From positions 1 through 64,000 of the forward strand of contig CADABX010000013.1 in the NCBI GenBank assembly GCA_902786285.1: a stretch of 64,000 bases of DNA. The letters are read 5' to 3'. The stretch comes from Oscillospiraceae bacterium (lineage in GTDB: Bacteria > Bacillota > Clostridia > Oscillospirales > Acutalibacteraceae). The translations under genes were made by a program, and so were the position numbers. Of this stretch, positions 43,291 to 53,500 are shown one piece after another (the first letter of the stretch is position 1; each line of letters starts with the position of its first letter). The notes under the pieces were generated by a model, which saw nothing but the letters and a program-made list of their open reading frames with translations, searched no databases and was not told the DNA's origin.

Positions 43291-46200
43291 TGACAAGGTC
43301 GGGATCGAGCTCGAAAACCGCGCTGACAGTCGCCCCGCCGATGGGCATCGTGAAGCTTCCGTCGACGACTTCGACAGCGCCGTCGGTTTCATCGGTGACG
43401 GTGAGCGACACAAGGCGGAAGCCCTGCGTCGGCGTGACGGTCAGATGCACCGTTTCGCCCATGGCGGCGGACTCTTTGTCCGCGGTGACCGTGCCGTAGC
43501 TCGTCGCCTCCACGTTCACGGGGTACAGGATATTCTCCCATGCTGCCGAGACGATCTTATCGCCGTCCACGGTGATCGGGTCGCCGACCTTTGCGACGAC
43601 GGTCCCGCCGTCGATCTCCACGCTCCAGCCGCCGAAGGTCATGCCCACGGGGGCGGTGAAATCACAGGCGGGCAGGTTGTAGCGGTCGCCCGGAATGACC
43701 GTAACGCCGGTCATGTCGCCGCTGCCGCCGTTCGCGTCAAAGCTGACGGTATAGAGCGCGCCGCCGTACGGATAGCCGCAGACGGAGCAAAGGTGCTCGT
43801 CGCCCTCGAAGGTGTGCGCCGCCGCGGTAAAGACGGTGGTGCAGTATTTGCAGGTTTGCAGGTGCGTGTCGGCGCTGACGGTAAAGGTGTTGTCGATGTG
43901 CTCGCATTCGCTGATCGCGGCAGAGCGGTGCCCCTTCATGCAGGCAGAAACCCTGTCTGCTTTCACTACGGGCGCGTCGTTGACCGTCGGCCTGACGCAC
44001 ATCTTGCTGCCGAGCGTCAGGAAGCCCGCGGGCATGTCGCTTTCATCGCAGCCTTTGGAGATACCGATGGCGTAGGGAACATCACTGCTGTCGGTGGAAA
44101 AAGCGCTCGATACGCTGACGGTGCCGCCGGTGATGGTGACGCTGCCGTATTCCTCGTCGCCGTACGCGCCGCAGCCGATGCCCGCCGTCTGTTTGGCGCT
44201 GTATCTGTCGTTGTTTGAGCTGCCGCTGGCGCTGACAGTGCCGCCGCTGATCTCCACGATCTCCGCAGGAGAATGATAACCGCCGCCGATGCCCGCGGCG
44301 CCTCTTCCGCCGTAGGCGCTGACCGTACCGCCGGTGATGATGATTCTGCCGGTGTGATTGTTGTTAGAGCCGCCATAGTCGCCGGTGCCGATGCCCGCAG
44401 CGCCGTAAGCTTGAATCTCATTGACATATTTACTGTCGCCCGTGCCGCCGGTCGCGATCACCGTGCCGCCGTTAATGGTGATATCGGCGTTGATTCCGCT
44501 GTTGTATCCGCTTCCGATGCCCGCGCCTGCGCTGCTCCTGCCGGTTCCTTTCGCGTTCACATAGCCGTCGTTGATCGTGATGGTGACGCCGCCGGCCTTG
44601 TTGCCGCCGCCGATGCCCGCGCCATAGTAGCCGCCGGTCGCGTATACTCTGCCGCCGTTGATCGTCACGCTGCCGGTGTTCTCGTTCATTTCGGTGTGCA
44701 AGGTACCGTCGCCGGTGCCGATGCCCGCGCCCAGGGCGCCGCCTGTTGCGTTCACTTCGCCGCCGTTGATCGTCACCGTGCCGGTCATTCCGTGCTCGCC
44801 GCCGCCGATGCCCGCAGCGCGATAGTCGCCTTCGGCAGTCACGTTTCCGCCGTAAATGGTGACGGTGCCGCCGTCGCCGTCGTCGCCGCCGCCGATGCCC
44901 GCGCCGCTGGCTTCTTGACCCCAACTGCAGCCTGTTGCCTCAAGTTTTCCGCCCCAGATCGTGACGGTGCCGCCGTCTCCGTCATTGCCGCCGCCCACGC
45001 CCGCGGCCTCTTTGCCGCCGTCGGCTGTGACGATGCCGCCGTACTGCGTATAGCTGCCGGCGGAGCCGTTCTCCGGCTCGTCGCCCGAGCCGATGCCCGC
45101 GCCGTAATCGCCGCCATTCGCGGTGACCGTTCCGCCATAGACTGTGACGTTTCCGCCGCCGGCCTCGTTGCCGCCGCCGATGCCCGCGGCGTCGCTGTCG
45201 CCGGTGGCTTCGATGGTGCCGCCGTAGATGATGATTGTTCCGGCGGCGTCTTCGTCGCCGTCGTCCTCGTCGTTGGAACCGATGGCGGCGTTGTAGCTGC
45301 CCGCCGTGGCGATCAGTTTGCCGCTGTCATTCGTTTGGCCGTAGATGGAAAGCGTGGCGCCCTCCGGCACACGGATGCCCTTTTCGGCAGTCAGCGTCAT
45401 GCCGTCCGTGAGAATCAGACGGACGCTGCCGCTGACGGTGATGCGGCCTTCAAAAGTTCTGCTGGCGTCCAGCACATACCAGCCGTCGGACAGCGTGTCG
45501 TTCGTGACCGCGGATAGATTCGTATATTCTCCGCTGTAATACCTGAGCTGCTCAATAAGCGCCGCGTTCGTGTCGTTCCAGCCTCTGGCCATATAGGGCA
45601 CACCGAGCGGTGTCAGCTCTGCCGCGACCGTCACAGAGGCGGTCGGCATAACAAAGCTTGCTTCACGGTCGGAGATTCTTGTGACCGGGGCGCTGTGCTC
45701 GCCTGTTTCGTCTGTATAGGTGACGTGCCATTCGGCTCTGACCTTTCCGGAAAGAGAAGAAATTGCGCTCAGTGTAACAACTTCGTCGGGATAAACGCGG
45801 AAGGGCGCAAAACACGGCGCGCCGTTTACCGAAGCGTCGATGCTTCCGTCCTGCACGGCAGCCAAAGAAACCGTATAGGGCGAACTGTAGCTTGCGCCGA
45901 TTTCCACAGGCGCGGCAGGCATGGCAAAGCTGCCGGTACATGTGCCGTCCGTGATCGTCAAATCATTCAGCGGACGCCGCGCGGTCGCACCGTTCATCGT
46001 AAAGGCATAGGTCACGCTATCCACAATGTCTTCATAGGTCCCTGTTTTGTTTTCATACACATACGAAACGTTGACGGTTTCGTCGTAAGCGGCCTCTGTC
46101 ACCGTTTGTCCGCCCACCGTAAAGGTCACGGCGCCTTCCACCGCTTCGTTCACGGTGAGGGCGTACTTCTGCGTTCCGAACACGGCCGAAACCGTCACGG

Positions 46201-48394
46201 GTTCGCCCGGCATGGTGAATTTATAGCGGTAAAGCGCGGAGCCGTCCCTGTGGTAGTCAAGAGATATGGGATAATTCGTGCCGGTGCTGTCGCCGGTCAC
46301 GGTCAGACTCTCCAGCAGGAACTCGTCAAACACGGTGAGCCAGACCGCCACGTCGTCGCCGGTTTCGGCTTCTTCGTCCGTTTCCAGCTCGCAGCCGGTC
46401 GCTGCGGCAGAGGGGCAATACGTTGTGATCGCGTAGACCGGAATGCCGAATTCGGCGGTAACGAAGACGTCCGTCGCGGGCATGGTGAATTTGTATTCAT
46501 TATAGCCCAGGGCTGTCACAGGATAGGTCGCGCCGTCTTCATCCGTTACGGTGACGCTTTTAACCGCGTAACCGCGGTAGGCGTCCGGATTCGCCGTCAC
46601 CTTGACGGTCCATCCCTCCTCGGCAAGGTCGAGATCCGCCGAGATCGTGCCGTTATCGGTCTCGCCGTCCACGACGACGCAGTGCTTCGGCTGTTCGGGG
46701 ACCTTTACAAAGTCGGCATAAACATACAAGTCGTTGTTCCCCATCATGATGGAATAGACGCTGTTTTCCGTGATCGTGGACACATAAGGGGTGATGTCCA
46801 ACTGCGCCCCGTTGTCACGGTCAACGTCCATCAGGCGCAGGGAGTCCGGCTCATAGCGGTAACCGTTGCCGGGCAGGATCGTCAGCGTGACCTGTTCGTC
46901 GTCCTGCCTCCCCACGAGCATTTTGTCCGACACTACCGTGCCGCCCTCCATATCGTTGATGAAAACGAGGCGCTGATCGTGGCTTTCGCTGAAACTCGCC
47001 GAAATCAGCACGTCCGCGGACGGCATCGTGAAGGAGATCGTGTTGGGGGTGGGATGCGAAACGTCAGGAACGGCGTAGATATATTCTCCGCTGAGTTCAT
47101 CCTGCATCAGGACCGTCCAGGACGTTGCGATCAATCCGCTGTCCGGAATCGCGAACGCGGTGACGGTATCGCCCTCATAGATCCAGGCATCGGTGCGGAA
47201 ATCTTCCAGATAAACGCGGCCGTGATCGGTCGAAGAATCGTAATCCTGCGTTTCGACCCGGAATTCCCTTTTTTCACGGAAGGTCGCCGTCACCGTAACG
47301 TCCGTGGGCGGCATCACGAAGGTGTTCCCCGTCAGCGCGACGGTACTGCCGTTCGCGCCGGTCACGGTCAGATCGTCCAGCACGTAATCGTCCGAAGCGG
47401 GAGTCGCGGTCAGGGTAACGGCTTCGCCGTACTTCGCGCTCGCTTTGTCCGCCGTAACGATCCCGCCCACAATCGCACCGCTGACCGTGATCGTATAGGA
47501 CGGGATGCTGTTCGCGTCCTTCGCGCCGATCTCGGGGTCGGTCGGCGCGGTGTTGCCGGAGATCGTTCCGTCCGGGACAAACACGTCGCCGCCGAAAAAC
47601 ACGCCGCCGCCGCTGTGTCCCGCGGTGTTGTTTATGATGCTGCCGCTCTCTGACATGGAAAAGACGGAACGGTTGGCGTAGACGCCGCCGCCGTCGTTCC
47701 CGGCGGTGTTGCCGGAGATCTCGCCGCCCAGCAGGTTGAGCGCCGCGCCGGAACCGCCGCCGTACCAGACGCCGCCGCCGTTGTTTTCGGCCGTGTTATT
47801 GCAGATGCTTCCGCTGAACACGGAAATGCAGCCGGTGCTGTCCTGCGCAAGACCGCCGCCGTTTTTTGCGCTGTTGTTCGTGACGGAAGTTCCGTCCATC
47901 ATAGAGAAACTCGCGTTGCTGCCGGAAACGTAAACGCCGCCGCCGGTGTACCTGGCATGGTTGCCGCTGACGACGACGTCTTCGTCCAGAACGACGCTGC
48001 CGCCGCGTTTGACCCAAAGACCGCCGCCGGAGCCGGACGTATTGCCGCCGGTGATCGTGCCGGGACCGAACACGTCAAGTTCGCCGGACACGATGATAAC
48101 GCTGCCTTTTTCGGTTTCCTCCGTCAGCGCGCGGTCAACGGTGCGGCCGTTCAGGTACAGCGTGACCCGCGTGCGCGACGGGACCGTCAGCGCCGCCGCC
48201 CCGGCGGGCGCGGTCACGTCTGAGCTGAGCGTAACGGTGCCGCCCTCGTTGAACGCCGCCTGCAGCGAGGCCCAGTCGTCTGCCGCCGCGCCGTTCTCGG
48301 CGAACGCCGTCAGCGCCCCGAAGGGAAAGACGGACAGAACCATAAGTATCGATACAAAAATCGCAAGAGTTCGTTTGACGCCGTGATGTTTCAT
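42500..48394 (-). CDS. Giant secreted beta-helix/InlB surface protein B (frame-truncated)
   Basis: This 1964-residue protein starts MKHHGVKRTLAIFVSILMVL behind AAGGAGGAAAG and has a signal peptide ending near FAENG. In order: Pmp-like beta-helix with GNTAGNDGGGVYAN-type turns (about 98-285); divergent InlB-type units ending DVTVTATF or similar (about 300-930); about 18 turns with TVTIYGGNVTA and AGIGGG (about 1035-1435); a CxxC segment; two more InlB-type units; and helical repeats (from about 1705) of the form KIDEARDAYDALTDAQKALV. The last 20 or so residues (SRRRRWLQTTKLL) are out-of-frame sequence after the 25-bp loss. It is probably an adhesin or glycan-binding stalk. It is last in the leftward operon. 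Confidence 0.85.
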   Translation of the reverse strand: MKHHGVKRTLAIFVSILMVLSVFPFGALTAFAENGAAADDWASLQAAFNEGGTVTLSSDVTAPAGAAALTVPSRTRVTLYLNGRTVDRALTEETEKGSVIIVSGELDVFGPGTITGGNTSGSGGGLWVKRGGSVVLDEDVVVSGNHARYTGGGVYVSGSNASFSMMDGTSVTNNSAKNGGGLAQDSTGCISVFSGSICNNTAENNGGGVWYGGGSGAALNLLGGEISGNTAGNDGGGVYANRSVFSMSESGSIINNTAGHSGGGVFFGGDVFVPDGTISGNTAPTDPEIGAKDANSIPSYTITVSGAIVGGIVTADKASAKYGEAVTLTATPASDDYVLDDLTVTGANGSTVALTGNTFVMPPTDVTVTATFREKREFRVETQDYDSSTDHGRVYLEDFRTDAWIYEGDTVTAFAIPDSGLIATSWTVLMQDELSGEYIYAVPDVSHPTPNTISFTMPSADVLISASFSESHDQRLVFINDMEGGTVVSDKMLVGRQDDEQVTLTILPGNGYRYEPDSLRLMDVDRDNGAQLDITPYVSTITENSVYSIMMGNNDLYVYADFVKVPEQPKHCVVVDGETDNGTISADLDLAEEGWTVKVTANPDAYRGYAVKSVTVTDEDGATYPVTALGYNEYKFTMPATDVFVTAEFGIPVYAITTYCPSAAATGCELETDEEAETGDDVAVWLTVFDEFLLESLTVTGDSTGTNYPISLDYHRDGSALYRYKFTMPGEPVTVSAVFGTQKYALTVNEAVEGAVTFTVGGQTVTEAAYDETVNVSYVYENKTGTYEDIVDSVTYAFTMNGATARRPLNDLTITDGTCTGSFAMPAAPVEIGASYSSPYTVSLAAVQDGSIDASVNGAPCFAPFRVYPDEVVTLSAISSLSGKVRAEWHVTYTDETGEHSAPVTRISDREASFVMPTASVTVAAELTPLGVPYMARGWNDTNAALIEQLRYYSGEYTNLSAVTNDTLSDGWYVLDASRTFEGRITVSGSVRLILTDGMTLTAEKGIRVPEGATLSIYGQTNDSGKLIATAGSYNAAIGSNDEDDGDEDAAGTIIIYGGTIEATGDSDAAGIGGGNEAGGGNVTVYGGTVTANGGDYGAGIGSGDEPENGSAGSYTQYGGIVTADGGKEAAGVGGGNDGDGGTVTIWGGKLEATGCSWGQEASGAGIGGGDDGDGGTVTIYGGNVTAEGDYRAAGIGGGEHGMTGTVTINGGEVNATGGALGAGIGTGDGTLHTEMNENTGSVTINGGRVYATGGYYGAGIGGGNKAGGVTITINDGYVNAKGTGRSSAGAGIGSGYNSGINADITINGGTVIATGGTGDSKYVNEIQAYGAAGIGTGDYGGSNNNHTGRIIITGGTVSAYGGRGAAGIGGGYHSPAEIVEISGGTVSASGSSNNDRYSAKQTAGIGCGAYGDEEYGSVTITGGTVSVSSAFSTDSSDVPYAIGISKGCDESDMPAGFLTLGSKMCVRPTVNDAPVVKADRVSACMKGHRSAAISECEHIDNTFTVSADTHLQTCKYCTTVFTAAAHTFEGDEHLCSVCGYPYGGALYTVSFDANGGSGDMTGVTVIPGDRYNLPACDFTAPVGMTFGGWSVEIDGGTVVAKVGDPITVDGDKIVSAAWENILYPVNVEATSYGTVTADKESAAMGETVHLTVTPTQGFRLVSLTVTDETDGAVEVVDGSFTMPIGGATVSAVFELDPDLVNANQVKDLIEAIGEVGYTDESKNKIDSAETAYDALTDAQKALVTNYETLTAARDRYAALKAAAEQAAANQAAADAVEAKIDAIGNVEYTEDCKARIDEARDAYDALTDAQKALVENYDELQDAEAEYAYLKASAEATEADENAAIAVKAKIYDIGEVEYTDACKVKIDEASDAYDALTDTQKALVTNYDLLTAAQARYEELKAAADQAAADQTAADEVIEKINAIGEVVYTDACKAKIDEASRRRRWLQTTKLLRRRKHATPN

Positions 48395-48529
48395 AAGCTT
48401 TCCTCCTTGAGATCAAAAAAACAAACACATCGTTGCCCCAATGGCGGAGCGGGCATACAGAGCAGCCGGTCTTTTCGGACTGGAGTTGGATCTTTGCCCG
48501 CAAACCTGTCCAAAGCCCCGGAACTCGCG

Positions 48530-49705
48530 TTATTTTCTGCCGAAAAGATGGGCGAAGAAATAGAGGATCCTGTGGATGAAACCGACGATCCTTTGCCAAA
48601 GATTGCCGGAATGATCCTGATGGCACCATTTGCAGAGGCCCTCGTTGAGATCGGCGAAGGTCACGCCGGTTCTCTCGCAGGCCTCCTGAACAGCGGACTC
48701 TCCGGGCGCGGTGACCGTTAGCCAGCCGTATGCCTTTTCACCGTCGGAGAACTCTTCGCCGAGCGTCGCGGAGATCATTCTGTCGTCGTTATAAAGAATG
48801 TCGGCCTCCGCCATATAAGCCGCCTCAAGCTCCTCCGCCCAGACAACTTGAGGTTCCCAATCCCACTCATTCTGCTCGATGCGGAATATTTCACTCTTAT
48901 CGGTATATTCCGTACCGAAGCGACTGTTCAGCAGCCCGAGCGCGACAGATTCCAGTTCGTCCGCCGTTTCCGCATCAGAGCCGAACGCTTCGTTGTAATA
49001 CGCATATATATTAGCGAGCTCTTCATCCGATGCTTCCAGCAGGCCGTTCTCAATGCTGAACAGCTCCTGCAGGGCATAGATCGGGAGAATATCTTTCTGG
49101 AACTGTTCTTCGCGTACGCGTTTGGCAACAAGGTCTTCGATCGCCGCGTCTGGATCCGCGTAGGGTTCCGCGTCCGCACGGTAAACAGCGACGGTAAACT
49201 GCGCGGACTCCAGCGCGCTGCTGCGGATCACGACCTCCGAAGCCAGGGAGGCGTTGAAAGCCTGATAGCCGAGTGTCTTCAGAGAGGCGGGCAGCGTCAC
49301 TTTGCGCGGATAGAATCCGTCGAACTCCCCGTCAGGGATAACCGTTATACCTTCCTCTATTACGATCTCGCGCACAAGGTTGAAGCGGAACCGTTCGGCG
49401 GCTGCGACGTCCATTCCCGCTGTCTGCCCGTCATAATACTCGGTCAGCGAGAACGCGATACTGTTCAGCGTTTGCGAGGAAATGATCTCGCCGTTGTCAT
49501 CATAGTCATATGCGATCTCATCTTCGATGGGGCCGCTGCCGCTGACGGTAAGCACGCCGTCGTCGGTCAGCAGCCATGTGATCCCCGTGCCTGCGGTACC
49601 GGTGAGCAATACGTTTTCGTCCGCGGCGGAGGCGACCGCAGCGAACGCCGACAGCGCAAGCAGTACGGCCAATAATACGGAAAAACTCTTTTTCATTATT
49701 TTCAT
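48530..49705 (-). CDS. Secreted BspA-like protein with ILYFFAHLFG tail
   Basis: This 391-residue protein starts MKIMKKSFSVLLAVLLALSA behind AGGAGA with a signal peptide ending ASAAD. Residues about 38-160 (GVLTVSGSGPIED, then VREIVIEEGITVIPDGEF and KVTLPASLKTLGYQAFNAS) resemble the start of BspA-type leucine-rich surface proteins, but only about two repeats are present. The middle is acidic and helical (about 180-330) and I do not recognise it. The end reads CKWCHQDHSG, a spacer and IHRILYFFAHLFGRK, sharing the tail of both giant proteins. It lies between the lipoprotein and giant B genes. Confidence 0.8.
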   Translation of the reverse strand: MKIMKKSFSVLLAVLLALSAFAAVASAADENVLLTGTAGTGITWLLTDDGVLTVSGSGPIEDEIAYDYDDNGEIISSQTLNSIAFSLTEYYDGQTAGMDVAAAERFRFNLVREIVIEEGITVIPDGEFDGFYPRKVTLPASLKTLGYQAFNASLASEVVIRSSALESAQFTVAVYRADAEPYADPDAAIEDLVAKRVREEQFQKDILPIYALQELFSIENGLLEASDEELANIYAYYNEAFGSDAETADELESVALGLLNSRFGTEYTDKSEIFRIEQNEWDWEPQVVWAEELEAAYMAEADILYNDDRMISATLGEEFSDGEKAYGWLTVTAPGESAVQEACERTGVTFADLNEGLCKWCHQDHSGNLWQRIVGFIHRILYFFAHLFGRK

Positions 49706-49820
49706 GAACGCATCTCCTGTTTCTTGTATTCAGAAAACGATCGGCATTGTTCTTTCTGTCAAAAGACGGAAGCCCTTTTTTCAAGCTGCCGTTCTTCTGC
49801 ATAAAAACTGCCGTTTTCTG

Positions 49821-50486
49821 TTATTCGTCCGCAAATTCTTCGGAATACTCCGGAATCTCCGTGGCGCTGTTTCCCAGCCCGGAGAAAGAAACGGAAACGA
49901 CCTTCAGGGAAGCGACCGCCGCTTCCTCGTCGAAATCGTCGGTGTTCTCCAGCTGTTCCTGCTTTTCAAACGTGACGGTATACATAAACGGAGCGTACTC
50001 CAGATAGAATTCCATGCTTTCAAGATTATAACCCATACCGGTCGTCCAGCCGCTGTCGAAGAGCTCTGCGCCCGTCTTACCGACCAGCGCAGTCATGTCG
50101 TCGTCGGACAGCTTCTTTTCGTTCAGGTTTTCAATTTTTGTGACCGTGAGAGGTGAAACCAGTTCTTTTTCTTTTTCGTCATGACTCTCGTCAAGGATAT
50201 CCAAAGCGAAGAGCGCGTCGTGCTGTTCCGGGGCGAGCTCAGCGATCACGCGCCAATAAACGCCGTCTTTTTCAAACACAACGACATAAGCCTTCCCGAG
50301 GGTGGCGGATTGGAATTCGCCTTCCCCCTTCAGCGCCAGCGCCTCGCCGATCGTTTCGACCGACAACGTGTCAGAGGCGGGAACGTTGTTCGTGGGCGTG
50401 GGATCGTTGCTTTCCTTTTTTCCGCAGGCGGCAAACAGGGTCAGAACGATGAGAAGAGACAGTACGCATACAAAACCTTTTTTCAT
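49821..50486 (-). CDS. Small lipoprotein of unknown function
   Basis: This 221-residue protein starts MKKGFVCVLSLLIVLTLF and has a lipobox LFAAC with the lipidated Cys at about residue 21. The mature part is acidic, beginning with a Ser/Asn/Pro linker. It has no tail motif, which fits because lipidation would already anchor it. I do not recognise a domain. It follows giant A by 50 bp with no terminator between, so it is probably in the same operon. Confidence 0.8.
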   Translation of the reverse strand: MKKGFVCVLSLLIVLTLFAACGKKESNDPTPTNNVPASDTLSVETIGEALALKGEGEFQSATLGKAYVVVFEKDGVYWRVIAELAPEQHDALFALDILDESHDEKEKELVSPLTVTKIENLNEKKLSDDDMTALVGKTGAELFDSGWTTGMGYNLESMEFYLEYAPFMYTVTFEKQEQLENTDDFDEEAAVASLKVVSVSFSGLGNSATEIPEYSEEFADE

Positions 50487-50536
50487 TTTGATTTCCTTTC
50501 ATATATCCAAATTTGCGTTTTGCTTAAGTTGTCCGA

Positions 50537-53500
50537 TTATCTTCTGCCGAACAGATGGGCGAAGAAGTACAGAATGGAATGGAAGAACCTGACCAGCCTG
50601 CCCCAGAAGGACGTGCCGTGATCCACGTTATCCCACTTGCAGATGTTGTCGCCGGAGGGCGTGCCGGGATCTGTCGGCTCCGTAGGCGGCGTATCCGGCT
50701 CGCCGGTTGCGGTGCCGGGCAGCGTCACGTTCCCGGTTTCGGTGGTATAGGTTTTACCGTTAAAGGTGAGCGACGCTGTATATTTCACGACTTTGTCCGC
50801 GGTAGCGGTGGCGGCCGATACCTCAACTTCGGTAACGGTCCCCGGTACGTTCTGCTCGTCGCCGCAGGCGCAGGTGAAGGTCGCAGTCACGCCGCTGTGA
50901 TCCGCAGTCCAGCTCCACACGGGTTCGCCGTAGGTATGGCCTGTGGCGGTGCCCGCAAGCGTAACGTTTTCTTTTGTATCGGTATACGTGCCGCCGCCGA
51001 ATTCCACGGTCGCGACGTATTTCACGACCCGGTCGTTCTCGCAGTCCGCGGGCGAGACTTCAAAGGTTTCGATTGAGGCGGGAACGGTTTGTTCATCGCC
51101 GCAGGTCCCGCAGACAAACGTCGCCGACGCGCCGGAGTAACCGTCCGTCCAGCTCCAGCCGGAAAGACCGTATGCGTTATGCGGACACACGAATACCGCG
51201 GTGATCTCCACATCGTCGGCGGGCATGGCAAAGGTGTTGTCGGTGACCGCAACGGTCTCGCCGGAGACGGTTGTAACGGTCAGGGAAGCAAGCATATAGC
51301 CGTCGGCAGGCGTCGCCGTCACCATGACGGTATCTCCTTCAAAAGCGGTCGATTTGTCCGCTGTGACGGTACCGTGTTCGGCATCGTTTATGCTCACGTG
51401 ATACGCGCGCCTGATAACGACCTTGTCGGCAAGGGTCGTTCCGTCGGCTTCCCATACCGCGTCGTAAGCATCGCCGTAATAATTTGCGACAACGGCGTTT
51501 TCGGGCGTTGTAATGACAAAATCGTCATCCATTTCGAGACTGCCGACCAGCACGGCGGCGTACCTGCGGTTCCTCCCGTTGACAGTCAGCTCGGTATCGC
51601 CTTCCAGCGTGAGCGTTCCATCGACTGTGAGCCCCTGATACCAGCCTGTGGTTTCAACGGTGCTGTCGGTGACGGTGAGCGATCGTTTCACGTAAATGCC
51701 CTCAGAGCCGTCGCTCGACGCCGTCACAACGCTGCCCGTGATCGTCATTTCTTTGTAGCCGGCGTAGACTGCATATTGATTTTTGGAAGTCGCCGTCACG
51801 GTGCTGTCGGTCATACGGATGCTGTCTGAGCCGTAAATCGCGTAGGAATATCCCGCTGTTGCGTCCACGGTACTGTTGACGATCGCAACGTCCTTGGCGT
51901 CAAGGGCCATATTCCCTCCGCCGACGGCGGTCACGCTGCTGTCGCGGATCGTAAGAGCGGCGCTGCCGATTTCCATACAAAAGCTGTTATCCGCCTCGGC
52001 GTTTACGGTCGTCGCGTCGATCGTAAGCGGCGTGCGATGGAAATAGAAGGCTTCGGAGCTCGCGTGCGCGTTCAGCAGGCCGTCTCCCGTAAGCGTAACG
52101 CCGGCGCAGGCGATATCAAAAGCGTAATGCCCGCCGCTGACGCTGTTTTCACCGGAGAGCGCGATCGTCAGGGACAGATCGGCATTATTTACGAAAATAT
52201 TTTTGCCGATACCGCCCTCGTAATAGGCGCCTGTGATATTGGCGTCTGTGAGATACAGCGTGCCTTTGGTCTGATTGCCCTCGTAAACGACGCTGCCGTC
52301 GCCGAGTACGTCCGCTTTGTTCTTGCTCGTGACCTGTACGCCGCCGATCCAGATCTTATAGGTCTCATAAAAACGCGAGGTCACGGTAACGTCTTTCGCC
52401 GGCATGGTAAAAGTGTTATCAGTGACTTCGATTTCTTCACCGTCCGCATCGGTCACGGTCAGGGTGTCGAGCGCGTAGTTCGTACCGGGATCGACTGTCA
52501 GCATGACGGTATCGCCCTCAAACGCGTTCGGTTTATCCACAGTGACTGCGCCGGGCACGTTGCTCACAACCGAAACCGTATAATCCAGATCAAATTCCGC
52601 GGCAACGGTAACGTCGCCGTCGGGCATGACGAATGTGTATGTGCAGTCCGTGACGGAGGTGATTTCAACGCCGGGAACGGTCAAGGACTTCATGCCGTAT
52701 CCGGCGGCGGGCGCTGCCGTCAGCGTAACGGTCTGCCCTTCGGCGGCGGTCTCTTTATCCGCCGTAACGGTGTTGCCGAGCCCATCCGCAAAACCGGTGA
52801 CGCTATGGTATACGGTCGGCATCACGGCGGAGAAGGTCTGCTCGCCGACGGTCGCCGTGGCGGTATAGATCGCCGTGCCGTCCGCTGCGGCGGTCTTTTC
52901 CACCGTTGCGGTCAGTGTCTGTACGTCGTCGCTGTTCTGACAGGTGACCGTGACCGCGGCGGTATAGGTATCGCCGGACTTTGTCCAGGTCCAGTCTCCC
53001 GCGGAAGGTTCGGCATAGGTATGCCCGGTCGCGGGGATCACGGTGCTGTCCTCTGTGATCTCATTTTCAGCAGCCGCATCCGAGAAGCATTTGCCGCAGA
53101 CGTCGCACTTCCAATAGGCGCTGTTGCCGGACATCGTGCAGGTGGGCTCGTTCGCGGCGACCGCCTGCAGATGGCCGTTCGCGTGCGAGCAGGTGCCGGT
53201 GATGGTGACGTCCGTCCACTCGGTGAGCATCTGCAGATTCGCAGAACTCACTCTTGCGCAGCAGATGGCGGCGATACGCAGCGTCACGCTCTCGCCGACC
53301 GCGGGCGCATCACCGGTGAGATACCAGGAATACGGACCGTAAGTGTTGTCGCTCCCGGCGGGAACGGCAGCATCCGCTGCAAAGTTGCCGCCGCTCGTTT
53401 GAGCACAACGAAGCGCGCCGTCAACGGAGCCGAAATGGAGCTGATAGGGATAGCTCCCGCCCTCCGTACCGGTGAGGGTTACGGTGTTGTAGGCGTTTTC

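Noticed and set aside
44090..45290. Glycine-rich periodic DNA suggesting a CRISPR array or satellite
   Set aside because: The periodicity is codon-level, from AGIGGG beta-helix turns in an open reading frame; there are no constant repeats with unique spacers.
48508..48514. A single GTCCAAA (reverse TTTGGAC) upstream of giant B
   Set aside because: There is no second heptamer 11 bp away and no -10 at the right distance, so it is not a SARP-type box.
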